From positions 1 to 6,682 of the forward strand of contig JAFXRX010000042.1 in assembly GCA_017526045.1 (NCBI GenBank): 6,682 nucleotides of DNA, written 5' to 3'. The translations under genes were made by a program, and so were the position numbers. The notes under the pieces were generated by a model that saw nothing but the letters and a program-made list of their open reading frames with translations, was not told the DNA's origin and searched no databases. This stretch comes from Opitutales bacterium (GTDB lineage: Bacteria > Verrucomicrobiota > Verrucomicrobiia > Opitutales > Intestinicryptomonadaceae). Shown one piece after another: positions 1 to 6,420 of this stretch; the first letter of the stretch is position 1; every line of letters starts with the position of its first letter.

Positions 1-437
1 TAGTGCATTCGATGGTACGCTTCAAGGACGGCTCGATTTTGGCGCACATGGCGCCGCCTTCGATGACTTTTCCGATTGAGCACAGCCTGCTTGTGCCCGA
101 GCGCGGCAATCAAATTCTGCCGTCGGTGGATTTTACAAAGCATCTTAATCTCGACTTTGCCCCGCCAGACACTTCGCGCTTCCCGTGCCTAAAGCACGCC
201 TTCTGCGCCCTCGAAACAGGCGGGACTGCCACTGCGATTTTCAACGCCTCAAACGAAGTCGCCGTCGCAAATTTCATAAAGGGCAAAATTGCGTGGCTCG
301 ACATTCCCAAAGTCGTCGGCGAGGCTCTTGAGACGATAGACTCTTCCGGCGTAAATTCAATAGAGGAGCTTTTGCAGCGCGACGCCTATGCGAGGGCGAA
401 GTCCGCCGAGATTGTTGAAAAACTTGCAAGAAAGTAG
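1..437 (+). CDS. dxr: 1-deoxy-D-xylulose 5-phosphate reductoisomerase, C-terminal part (5' end outside window)
   Basis: Dxr (IspC) is the cytoplasmic NADPH- and metal-dependent enzyme that converts 1-deoxy-D-xylulose 5-phosphate to 2-C-methyl-D-erythritol 4-phosphate, the first committed step of the MEP isoprenoid pathway. The visible 144 residues begin at V-H-S-M-V, matching the family's HSMV motif, whose His (H257 in E. coli) lies at the active site. DGSILAHMAPP, the RFPCLKHAF block and GGTATAIFNASNEVAVANF follow; the last corresponds to the GGTAPAVLNAANEVAV signature of the C-terminal helical domain. The reading frame is open to the left edge. The GTG at position 3 encodes an internal Val and is not a start. 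The family is usually 380-400 residues, so about 250 N-terminal residues, including the NADPH-binding domain, lie upstream. The stop is 2 bases before rseP, implying co-transcription and probable translational coupling. Confidence 0.95.
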   Translation, partial: VHSMVRFKDGSILAHMAPPSMTFPIEHSLLVPERGNQILPSVDFTKHLNLDFAPPDTSRFPCLKHAFCALETGGTATAIFNASNEVAVANFIKGKIAWLDIPKVVGEALETIDSSGVNSIEELLQRDAYARAKSAEIVEKLARK

Positions 438-439
438 AA

Positions 440-2263
440 ATGCCCGAATTTTCGTCAATTTTTGAAAGCACGCTCGGCATCGCCATAATGATAGTGTTTT
501 TTGGCGGGTCGATTTTCGTGCACGAGCTTGGGCACTTTTTGGCGGCGAAGTGGAGGGGCTTGAAGGTTCTGAAATTTTCAATCGGCTTCGGCCCGAAAAT
601 CTGCGCGTGGAAGGGGAAGGACGGCTGCGAATACCGCATATCGCTTTTGCCTTTCGGCGGGTACGTCGCGCTGCCGCAGCTTGCGGATATGGGCAGGCTC
701 GAAGGCGGCGAGGGCAGGGGCGATGACGGAATGTCCGAAGAGGAGCGGCTGGCGAGGTCGCTGCCGAAAATTTCGTACTTCGACAAAATGGTTGTCTCCG
801 CCGCGGGCGCGTTTTTCAATGTTCTCTTTGCCCTTGTTTTGGCGGCGGTGGTTTGGGTTGTGGGCTTGCCAACTTCGGTTTCGCAGACTTCGACAGTCGT
901 GGGGTTCGTCCCCGAAAAGATAAATTCGGGCAACATCGAAGTTCCGTGCCCCGCGCACGCCGCGGGCATCCGCGCAGGCGACAAAATTTTGGAGGTCGAT
1001 TCCAATCGCCCCGACAGCTTTTCGGGAATTGCCGAGCTTGTGGCGATGGGCACGGGCAGGTCGAAGGACGGCAAGCCGCAGGTCGGCATAAAAATAGAGC
1101 GCGGCGGAAAAATTTTGAATGTCGAAGTTAACCCCGTTTTAGTCAAGACGAACCCGAAGACGGGCGACGAAATCAGAATGATTGGCGTCTATCCCGCCTC
1201 GTCCATGAAAGTCGCCGCCCTCATGCAAAATTCGCCCGCGCAGAAAGCGGGCATGCAGGTCGGCGACACCGTCGAAAAAGTCGGCGGGCAAAAGGTGTAT
1301 TCAAACTACCAGGTCGCTGATATTTTAAACAAATTAAAAGAGGGTGAAAGCGTCAAAGTCGAGGTTTTGCGCGGCGGCGAAAGCGTCGAGCTCGGCGTCA
1401 AGCCCGAAAAGTTTTTCACGACAAAGCCGCTTTGCCTTTTGAAAGACAAGGGCGGGGAAAAGCTTCTGGAATTTTTGTCGCTTTCGTCCGACAAGTCAAA
1501 ATATTACACGTCCGATGCAAGAGCCGCCATCGCGGTTTTTTGGGCGAACGAGGGCTGCGGCTTTTTGTCAAACGCGCGCCCGGGCGACGTTCTAATCAAG
1601 GCCTGCGGCGGCGAAATTTCCACTCTTGCGGAGCTGAAAGCGCGCCTCAATTCGCGCCCGAATTCGCATTCTTCGCTGGTTTTGTCCGCGCCCGACGGCA
1701 CAAACATACGCGAAATTTTCCTGCCTGCGGGGGCTTCCGCCGAAATCGAAGAGCCTAACGCAAAAATGCTTATGGGCTACGAAATTCGCGACTCGCGCAT
1801 AATTGTCCATCCGAATGTCGCGGCGCAGTTCAAGGAAAACATTGTCCGCACTTGGGGCGCGCTCAAAAGCCTTGTAAGCCCCTCGAGCGACATCGGCTTA
1901 AAGCATCTTTCGGGCCCCGTCGGCATAGGCAGGGTGATGTATAAATTTTCCATGATAGACATCGCGCTCGTGCTTTCTTTCGCGGTTTTGGTGAACATAA
2001 ATTTGGCGATATTGAACTTGCTGCCAATCCCCGTTTTGGACGGCGGGCACATGCTCATTGCAACGGTCTCCAAAATCATGCGCAAGCCCGTCCCCGAAAG
2101 CGCGGTCGCCGCGCTGCAGGGCTTTTTCATGCTGATGTTCGTCGGCCTCATGTTCTACGTTTTATATTTTGACATAATGCGCTGGAGCGGCGACAATTCC
2201 GAAGAGCGCTTGGAAAGCCTCTACAAAATTTACTACACAAGCGACATAAATTTCAAAAAATAA
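440..2263 (+). CDS. rseP: RIP-type site-2 metalloprotease (RseP/YaeL family), three PDZ-like units
   Basis: This is an inner-membrane zinc protease of the M50 family, which cleaves transmembrane segments of anti-sigma factors or other membrane proteins after a first cut by another protease. The first membrane segment carries the HELGH zinc site (residues 28-32, catalytic Glu29). GFGP (49-52) and LLPFGGYV (69-76) follow. A second membrane segment (about 115-142) has GAFFN where most relatives have AGPxxN. PDZ-like units lie at about 165-235, 255-322 and 365-432. The C-terminal core has NLLPIPVLDGGH (526-537), in which Asp534 is the predicted third zinc ligand, and a last membrane helix at about 560-577. 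At 607 residues it is well above the roughly 450 of E. coli RseP; the third PDZ-like unit and loops account for the excess. The ATG is 2 bases after dxr, preceded only by purine-rich AAGAAAG. The substrate cannot be told from this window. Confidence 0.96.
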   Translation: MPEFSSIFESTLGIAIMIVFFGGSIFVHELGHFLAAKWRGLKVLKFSIGFGPKICAWKGKDGCEYRISLLPFGGYVALPQLADMGRLEGGEGRGDDGMSEEERLARSLPKISYFDKMVVSAAGAFFNVLFALVLAAVVWVVGLPTSVSQTSTVVGFVPEKINSGNIEVPCPAHAAGIRAGDKILEVDSNRPDSFSGIAELVAMGTGRSKDGKPQVGIKIERGGKILNVEVNPVLVKTNPKTGDEIRMIGVYPASSMKVAALMQNSPAQKAGMQVGDTVEKVGGQKVYSNYQVADILNKLKEGESVKVEVLRGGESVELGVKPEKFFTTKPLCLLKDKGGEKLLEFLSLSSDKSKYYTSDARAAIAVFWANEGCGFLSNARPGDVLIKACGGEISTLAELKARLNSRPNSHSSLVLSAPDGTNIREIFLPAGASAEIEEPNAKMLMGYEIRDSRIIVHPNVAAQFKENIVRTWGALKSLVSPSSDIGLKHLSGPVGIGRVMYKFSMIDIALVLSFAVLVNINLAILNLLPIPVLDGGHMLIATVSKIMRKPVPESAVAALQGFFMLMFVGLMFYVLYFDIMRWSGDNSEERLESLYKIYYTSDINFKK

Positions 2264-2271
2264 CACACACT

Positions 2272-4077
2272 ATGGAAAATTACTGCATATCCAGATTTAA
2301 TTGCGTCCGCTCCAGGACGCGCGAAGTTATGGTCGGCGGCGTCGGCGTCGGCGGCGGCAACCCGATAAGAATACAGTCGATGACAAACACAAAGACCGCC
2401 GATGTCGCATCTTCCGTGAAGCAGTGCATCCAGCTTGCCGAGGCGGGCTGCGAAATCATAAGGCTGACCGCGCAGAATTTGGAGGCGGCAAAGGCCTTGA
2501 AATTCATCTCGAAGGAATTCAAGGCGGCTGGCTTTGACAATCCGCTCGTCGCCGACATCCACTTCCTGCCCGCAACCGCAATGGAGGCAGTGGAGCACGT
2601 CGAAAAAATCCGCGTAAACCCCGGAAACTTCAGCGACAAAAAGCTCTCTGGCATTGTGGAATACTCCGACAAGCAGTACGCCGAGGAGCTCGAAAAAGTC
2701 CGCGACAAATTTGCCCCGCTTGTTTTGAGGTGCAAGCAGCTGGGCAGGGCAATGCGCATCGGCACAAACCACGGCTCGCTCTCCGACCGCATCATAAGCC
2801 GCTACGGCGACACTTCCCTGGGCATGGTCGAGGCTGCGTTCGAGTTCGCCCGCATTTGCCGCGACCTGGATTTCAACGACTTTGTGTTCTCTTTCAAGGC
2901 GAGCAACACGCGCATAATGACGCAAACCTACCGCCTCGCAGTCGCCATGATGCAGAAAGAGGGCTTTTCAAACCCGCTTCACTTGGGCGTTACCGAGGCG
3001 GGCTTCGGCGAGGACGCCCGCATAAAAAGCGCGATTGGCATCGGCGGGCTTTTGCTCGACGGCATCGGCGACACAATCCGCGTCTCCCTTACCGAAGATC
3101 CCGTCGAGGAAGTTCCCGTTGCGATTGAATTTGCAAAGCTCGTCGACAAAGTCCGCGCGCAGCATGCCGCCGCGCAAATCGACGAAGATTTGGACTTTTA
3201 TTCGTACAGCCGCCGCAAAAGCGAAGTTGCGGAAATCAATTCCGTGAAAGTCGGCGGCGAAAGCGTTCCCTCTGTCGCAGTGTTCGGCGGCGAAAGTGCA
3301 AAGGCGGAATTTTCATTCGACTCCGCCGGCAAGTGCGGCGATTTTGCTTTCGTAAAATGCCAGGAGCCCGGCGACCTCAAAAGCGCGCTGGCGCGCGGCG
3401 GGGTTGTCGCGGCGGAAATCGGGGCGGATAATTTGATAGATTTTGCCGGCGCCATAAGAAGCGCGCCCAAAGGCTCGATTGTGCTTGTTCCATCCGCGCC
3501 GAAAGCGGGGCGGCACGCGGTCGGCGAGGCGCGAATGCTTGCGGCAAAAGCCAAAAAGCTGCGCCTCGACTGCCCGATTATGCTGAAATTCGACGAGGAA
3601 AAGTGCGTCGCGCCAAACGCCGACGAGGCTATGAAGCTTACGGAGGCCTCGATTTATATCGGCTCGCTTTTCACAGACGGCATCGGCGACATCGCCTCTG
3701 TTTCAATATCAAAAGACCCCGAGCGCAACGCCGAGGCGTGCCTTGCAATTATGCAGGGGGCGCGCGCGAGGAAGAGCAAGGCGGAGTATGTGGCGTGCCC
3801 CAGCTGCGGCAGAACTCTTTACAACATTCAGGAGACCGCCGCGAAAATCAAGGAGCGCACGAAGCACTTGAAGGGTCTTACAATCGGCATCATGGGCTGC
3901 ATTGTAAACGGCCCGGGCGAGATGAGCGACGCGGACTTCGGCTATGTCGGCGGCGCGCCCGGCAAGATAAATCTTTACAAGAACAAGGAATGCGTCGAGA
4001 TTGGCATCCCGCAGGAGGAGGCGATTGAGCATCTCATTTCGCTCATCAAGAAGTCGGGCAAGTGGGTGGAGCCGTAA
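2272..4077 (+). CDS. ispG: 4-hydroxy-3-methylbut-2-enyl diphosphate synthase, long (A-A*-B) form
   Basis: IspG (GcpE) is the 4Fe-4S enzyme that reduces and opens 2-C-methyl-D-erythritol 2,4-cyclodiphosphate to HMBPP, the penultimate MEP step. The N-terminal TIM-barrel domain (about 10-295) shows PIRIQSMTNT, VADIHFLP, KIRVNPGN and LLLDGIGDTIRVSLTEDP-type signatures. The insert domain A* (about 300-490) replaces the direct connection found in the short E. coli form (372 residues). The C-terminal reductase-like domain has the cluster cysteines Cys509 and Cys512 (CPSCGRTL) and Cys543 in GCIVNGPGE, with the conserved Glu550. Length (601) and the C-terminal stretch through DADFGYVGG agree with the plant and Chlamydia long type. 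The start is 8 bases after the rseP stop with no visible Shine-Dalgarno, so translation probably depends on coupling or on an unstructured leader. All cluster ligands are present, so the enzyme looks functional. Confidence 0.98.
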   Translation: MENYCISRFNCVRSRTREVMVGGVGVGGGNPIRIQSMTNTKTADVASSVKQCIQLAEAGCEIIRLTAQNLEAAKALKFISKEFKAAGFDNPLVADIHFLPATAMEAVEHVEKIRVNPGNFSDKKLSGIVEYSDKQYAEELEKVRDKFAPLVLRCKQLGRAMRIGTNHGSLSDRIISRYGDTSLGMVEAAFEFARICRDLDFNDFVFSFKASNTRIMTQTYRLAVAMMQKEGFSNPLHLGVTEAGFGEDARIKSAIGIGGLLLDGIGDTIRVSLTEDPVEEVPVAIEFAKLVDKVRAQHAAAQIDEDLDFYSYSRRKSEVAEINSVKVGGESVPSVAVFGGESAKAEFSFDSAGKCGDFAFVKCQEPGDLKSALARGGVVAAEIGADNLIDFAGAIRSAPKGSIVLVPSAPKAGRHAVGEARMLAAKAKKLRLDCPIMLKFDEEKCVAPNADEAMKLTEASIYIGSLFTDGIGDIASVSISKDPERNAEACLAIMQGARARKSKAEYVACPSCGRTLYNIQETAAKIKERTKHLKGLTIGIMGCIVNGPGEMSDADFGYVGGAPGKINLYKNKECVEIGIPQEEAIEHLISLIKKSGKWVEP

Positions 4078-4091
4078 AAAAACATGGGGAC

Positions 4092-4238
4092 GCGGGCGGC
4101 ATAAAGCTCTGAAATTGGGTGATATACTCCGCGATCAAAAAGTGCGGCTCGGTCGAGTATGTTTTTAATACACTCCGCTCGCCGCACTTTTTGCTGTGCT
4201 CGTCTATCACCCAATTTGAGAGCTTTCTGTGCGCCCGC
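4092..4238. repeat. Long imperfect inverted repeat (147-base palindromic element)
   Basis: The two halves pair over nearly their whole length. 4092-4098 pairs with 4232-4238 (7 bp). 4103-4124 pairs with 4205-4226 (21 of 22, the only mismatch being 4111/4218). 4136-4147 pairs with 4182-4193 (12 bp, CAAAAAGTGCGG). GTAT at 4157-4160 can close a 7-base apex loop with ATAC at 4168-4171. Unpaired segments are nearly symmetric: 11 against 11 bases at 4125-4135 and 4194-4204, and 4 against 5 near the outer stem. The element starts 14 bases after the ispG stop and contains no recognised gene. It could be a non-autonomous palindromic repeat (MITE- or REP-like), a bidirectional terminator, or a processed RNA hairpin. 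No clear target-site duplication is visible. The inverted repeat is read directly; the identity is inference. Confidence 0.85.
4136..4193. terminator. Possible bidirectional intrinsic terminator at the core of the palindrome
   Basis: The 12-bp arm CAAAAAGTGCGG (4136-4147) and its exact complement (4182-4193) give a GC-containing stem base, with A5 on the left and T5 on the right. This is the layout of a bidirectional Rho-independent terminator. The 34-base interior can partly refold (GTAT/ATAC). The site lies about 60 bases after ispG and would end the dxr-rseP-ispG transcript. The interior is longer than in typical terminators and the hairpin extends outward into the larger palindrome, so termination activity is only a reasonable guess. 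Confidence 0.45.
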
Positions 4239-4420
4239 TGCCAAAAATTAAATGAGGAAAAAGTCCGAAAAGAGAGAATAAAAAAGCCTCTTTTATTTTT
4301 ACGTAAGCACTATATTACAATTTTGAAAAAATTGCTTTTTTTATTCTGTTCCTCCCCGCTTTTTCAAAAAAGCTTGCGCAGGAGGAAGTTTGTTTTAGAG
4401 TTGTTGCAGTTAAAAAGTTT
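4239..4420. other. AT-rich mutL leader/intergenic region, no gene seen
   Basis: Composition changes abruptly from the GC-richer genes and palindrome to runs of A and T. Small hairpins can be drawn: AAAAGAG (4268-4274) with CTCTTTT (4288-4294), followed by ATTTTT; and CAATTTT (4318-4324) with AAAATTG (4328-4334), followed by C and seven T (4336-4342), a weak terminator-like shape. TTTTGAAAAA (4321-4330) is also exactly complementary to 4360-4369, so the second hairpin and that longer pairing exclude each other. TATATT at 4311-4316 could be a -10 element for mutL, but I see no good -35 at the right distance. No promoter is claimed. An open frame crosses this stretch but reads through the palindrome and overlaps the mutL start; I do not regard it as a gene. 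Confidence 0.5.
4349..4387 (+). promoter_or_regulatory. Hairpin that sequesters an AGGAGG sequence upstream of mutL
   Basis: TTCCTCC (4349-4355) is exactly complementary to GGAGGAA (4381-4387). Inside, GCTTTT (4358-4363) pairs with AAAAGC (4368-4373) around a four-base loop. The two stems are separated by 2 bases on one side and 7 on the other. A perfect AGGAGG (4380-4385) is thus locked in the 3' arm. It lies 35 bases before the mutL ATG, too far for normal Shine-Dalgarno use, with no in-frame start closer. T-rich GTTTGTTTT follows the stem, so this may be a terminator-like or leader structure rather than a ribosome site. Pairings are seen in the sequence; the role is inference. Confidence 0.4.
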
Positions 4421-6349
4421 ATGGAGCAAGACCTGCCTGAAATAAAAATACTGACGGACGACGTCGCAAATAAAATCGCGGCGGGGGAGGTCATCGAGCG
4501 CCCGGCTGCCGCCGTCAAGGAGCTTGTCGAAAATTCCATAGACGCGCGCGCGACTTCCATCGGCATCGAATTTAAAAACGGCGGCAAAAGCTTTATAAAA
4601 GTTTCCGACAACGGGCACGGAATGCGCCGCGACCAGCTCTTAACCTGCCTTGAACCCCACGCCACAAGCAAAATCCGCACAGCCGACGACCTCGACAGCA
4701 TTTTGAGCTTCGGCTTCCGCGGCGAGGCCTTGCCGAGCATCGCAAGCGTTTCAAAATTCGCAATCTCCTCGAAGCCCGAGGGGGCGAAAGTCGGCAACCG
4801 CGTCGACGTCCGCGCGGGCGTGTTCGGGCAGGTAAGGGAAATTGCGATGTCGCGCGGCACCGAAATTACCGTCGAGGATCTTTTTTGCTCGGTGCCAGCC
4901 CGCAGAAAATTTTTGAAAAGCGACAACACCGAAGCCTCGCACATCATAAAAATGTGCAAGCTTTACGCGCTTGCAAAGCCCGAGATTTCCTTCTCGCTGC
5001 GCGAGGACTCGAGGCAGGTTTTCGCCTCCAAGCCGACTTCCGATTTAATCTCCCGCATAAAAAATATTTTCGGCGATGAAATTTCCTCAAAGCTTGTTCC
5101 GCTGAAATCCTATACCGGCTTTGGCTTGTCGGTTTCGGGCGCGGTTTCCAAGCCCGCGGAATTTTGGCCGACTTCGAAAAATATTTTCGCCTTCATAAAC
5201 GGCAGGCCCGTCGAATGCCGCGCGGTTTTTTCCGCGCTGAAAGAGGCGTACAAAAGCGCGATGCCCCAGGGCAAGTATCCAGCAGCATTTCTTTTTATTG
5301 AAATCGACCCGCGCTTTGTCGACGTCAACGTCCACCCAGCCAAGCGCGAAGTCCGCCTGAAAAACGAGTTTGCCTTCCGCGCGGCAATTCTCGCCGCAGT
5401 CGCCGACACAATCGAAAACTATTCGATAGGCGCGGAAAGTGGGCAGGGCGCAGGCGCTGAAATTCCGCCGCCCGCCAAAACTTTCCCGCAAGTTCCAAAA
5501 ACTTTCGCGCCCCCGCGCGATTTTCAGGAGTCTGAAAAGCTGCGCGAAATCATAGATTTTTCCAAGAAAAATTCCGCGCCCGCGCAAAGCGATTTCATCC
5601 CCGCAGCCCCCGCGCGCAGGGAAATTCCGGATCCCGCAAAGGAGGCTGCGAAATTGGCGGCGGAGGAATTTGCCGCGCCGAAAAAAGCGCGGGACTTTGA
5701 CTTTGACGAAATTTCGCCCGCGGCGAAAATCGCCGCGCCGCCGAAAGCCGAGGATTTGCGCCCGAGCTCGACTTTGGGCTGGAAGTATTTGAAGCACCTT
5801 TCAAAAAAATACGCGCTTTTTGAGACTCAGTCGGGCTCGCTTGTAATTTTGTCGATTTCCTCCGCGCTAAAGCGCATAAATTACGAGAAAATTTTAAGCA
5901 ACTTCGGCGGCGAAAAGCCGAAGTCGCAAACGCTGCTCATCCCCGTAAACATCGAATTCGACAGGGCGGACGACGAAGTTTTCAGGCGCAACCTGCGCGG
6001 CTTCAATGTTTGCGGCTTTGAAATCGAGGAGTTCGGCGAGAGGTTTTACCGCGTCGGCGCAATCCCGCTTTGGCTCGATTTTTCCGACGTCGAAAGTTTT
6101 ATAAAGGATTTTGTCGAGCTTGCGCGCGAGGAGGGCTTTGAAATAGGCAGGAAGAATTTGTCGGAGCAGACTTTCGCGCGCCTTGCCGTAAAGATGTCGC
6201 GCGGCGTGAAAATTGTGGAAAGCGAGTTTGCCGCAAACTCTCTTTTGGACGACTTGTTTATGTCGAAAAGCCCGATGTTTTCGCCCGATGGCAGGCGCAC
6301 TTGCAAGGAGATTACAGCCGCTGAAATCCGCGCGTTTTTCGGCGAGTGA
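4421..6349 (+). CDS. mutL: DNA mismatch repair protein MutL, endonuclease motifs absent
   Basis: MutL couples mismatch recognition by MutS to strand incision and removal. The N-terminal GHKL ATPase has KELVEN (Glu34 and Asn38, corresponding to catalytic Glu29 and Mg-binding Asn33 of E. coli), DNGHGM (63-68), ATSKI (81-85), GFRGEAL (98-104), GTEITVEDLF (146-155) and NVHPAKREVRL with Lys308. An Ala/Pro/Lys-rich linker spans about 335-450. The C-terminal dimerisation domain (about 451-642) keeps QTLLIP (503-508), resembling the sliding-clamp-binding motif. The endonuclease motif DQHAxxExxxxE is replaced by SISSALKRINYE (478-489), and the usual CPHGRP is SPDGRR (621-626), so metal-dependent nicking activity is unlikely. 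Length 642 is normal. The ATG at 4421 places the ATPase start where the family expects it, although no Shine-Dalgarno is suitably placed. A terminator follows 26 bases after the stop. Confidence 0.97.
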   Translation: MEQDLPEIKILTDDVANKIAAGEVIERPAAAVKELVENSIDARATSIGIEFKNGGKSFIKVSDNGHGMRRDQLLTCLEPHATSKIRTADDLDSILSFGFRGEALPSIASVSKFAISSKPEGAKVGNRVDVRAGVFGQVREIAMSRGTEITVEDLFCSVPARRKFLKSDNTEASHIIKMCKLYALAKPEISFSLREDSRQVFASKPTSDLISRIKNIFGDEISSKLVPLKSYTGFGLSVSGAVSKPAEFWPTSKNIFAFINGRPVECRAVFSALKEAYKSAMPQGKYPAAFLFIEIDPRFVDVNVHPAKREVRLKNEFAFRAAILAAVADTIENYSIGAESGQGAGAEIPPPAKTFPQVPKTFAPPRDFQESEKLREIIDFSKKNSAPAQSDFIPAAPARREIPDPAKEAAKLAAEEFAAPKKARDFDFDEISPAAKIAAPPKAEDLRPSSTLGWKYLKHLSKKYALFETQSGSLVILSISSALKRINYEKILSNFGGEKPKSQTLLIPVNIEFDRADDEVFRRNLRGFNVCGFEIEEFGERFYRVGAIPLWLDFSDVESFIKDFVELAREEGFEIGRKNLSEQTFARLAVKMSRGVKIVESEFAANSLLDDLFMSKSPMFSPDGRRTCKEITAAEIRAFFGE

Positions 6350-6375
6350 TTTTTTGTTTTTGCCCGCGCGCGCCA

Positions 6376-6405
6376 AAAAAATCCGCAAAGTTTTGCGGAT
6401 TTTTT
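6376..6405. terminator. Bidirectional Rho-independent terminator between mutL and pyrE
   Basis: AAAAAATCCGCA (6376-6387) and TGCGGATTTTTT (6394-6405) form a perfect 12-bp stem around the six-base loop AAGTTT. Flanking A and T runs supply a U-tract in both directions. It sits 26 bases after the mutL stop and 15 bases beyond the pyrE stop, exactly where two convergent genes need a shared terminator. Confidence 0.92.
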
Positions 6406-6420
6406 ATCGCCGTGAAAACT

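Noticed and set aside
274..1146. 290-codon minus-strand open frame opposite rseP
   Set aside because: It is Ser/Pro/Thr-rich and lies wholly opposite dxr and rseP, whose family motifs are unmistakable on the plus strand. It is a codon-bias shadow.
2233..2925. 230-codon minus-strand open frame opposite ispG
   Set aside because: It lies fully antisense to a strongly conserved IspG domain, with no independent support.
4092..4238. CRISPR or tRNA-like structure in the spacer
   Set aside because: There is no direct repeat-spacer periodicity and no cloverleaf with a T-loop consensus; the structure is a single long hairpin.
3975..4244. 89-codon minus-strand open frame ending in ispG
   Set aside because: It starts at the right edge of the palindrome and runs antisense to the ispG 3' end; no domain or ribosome site is visible.
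4119..4445. 108-codon plus-strand open frame across the ispG-mutL spacer
   Set aside because: It begins inside the palindrome, reads through low-complexity AT-rich DNA into Lys/Leu/Phe-rich sequence, overlaps the mutL start, and has no ribosome site or recognisable domain. It is best explained as an open frame caused by the repeat.
4401..4445. Possible TTG-started 14-codon leader peptide after AGGAGG, overlapping the mutL start
   Set aside because: The TTG is 15 bases beyond AGGAGG, longer than usual spacing; the peptide has no attenuator-like codon run, and the AGGAGG is better explained as a hairpin arm.
5423..5770. Ala/Pro/Lys-rich compositionally biased stretch in mutL as a possible insertion
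   Set aside because: It coincides with the flexible linker between the ATPase and dimerisation domains, which is variable and biased throughout the MutL family.
5087..5797. 236-codon minus-strand open frame opposite mutL
   Set aside because: It is Arg/Phe/Gly-rich without domain features and sits opposite the MutL ATPase and linker; it is a shadow of biased codon use.
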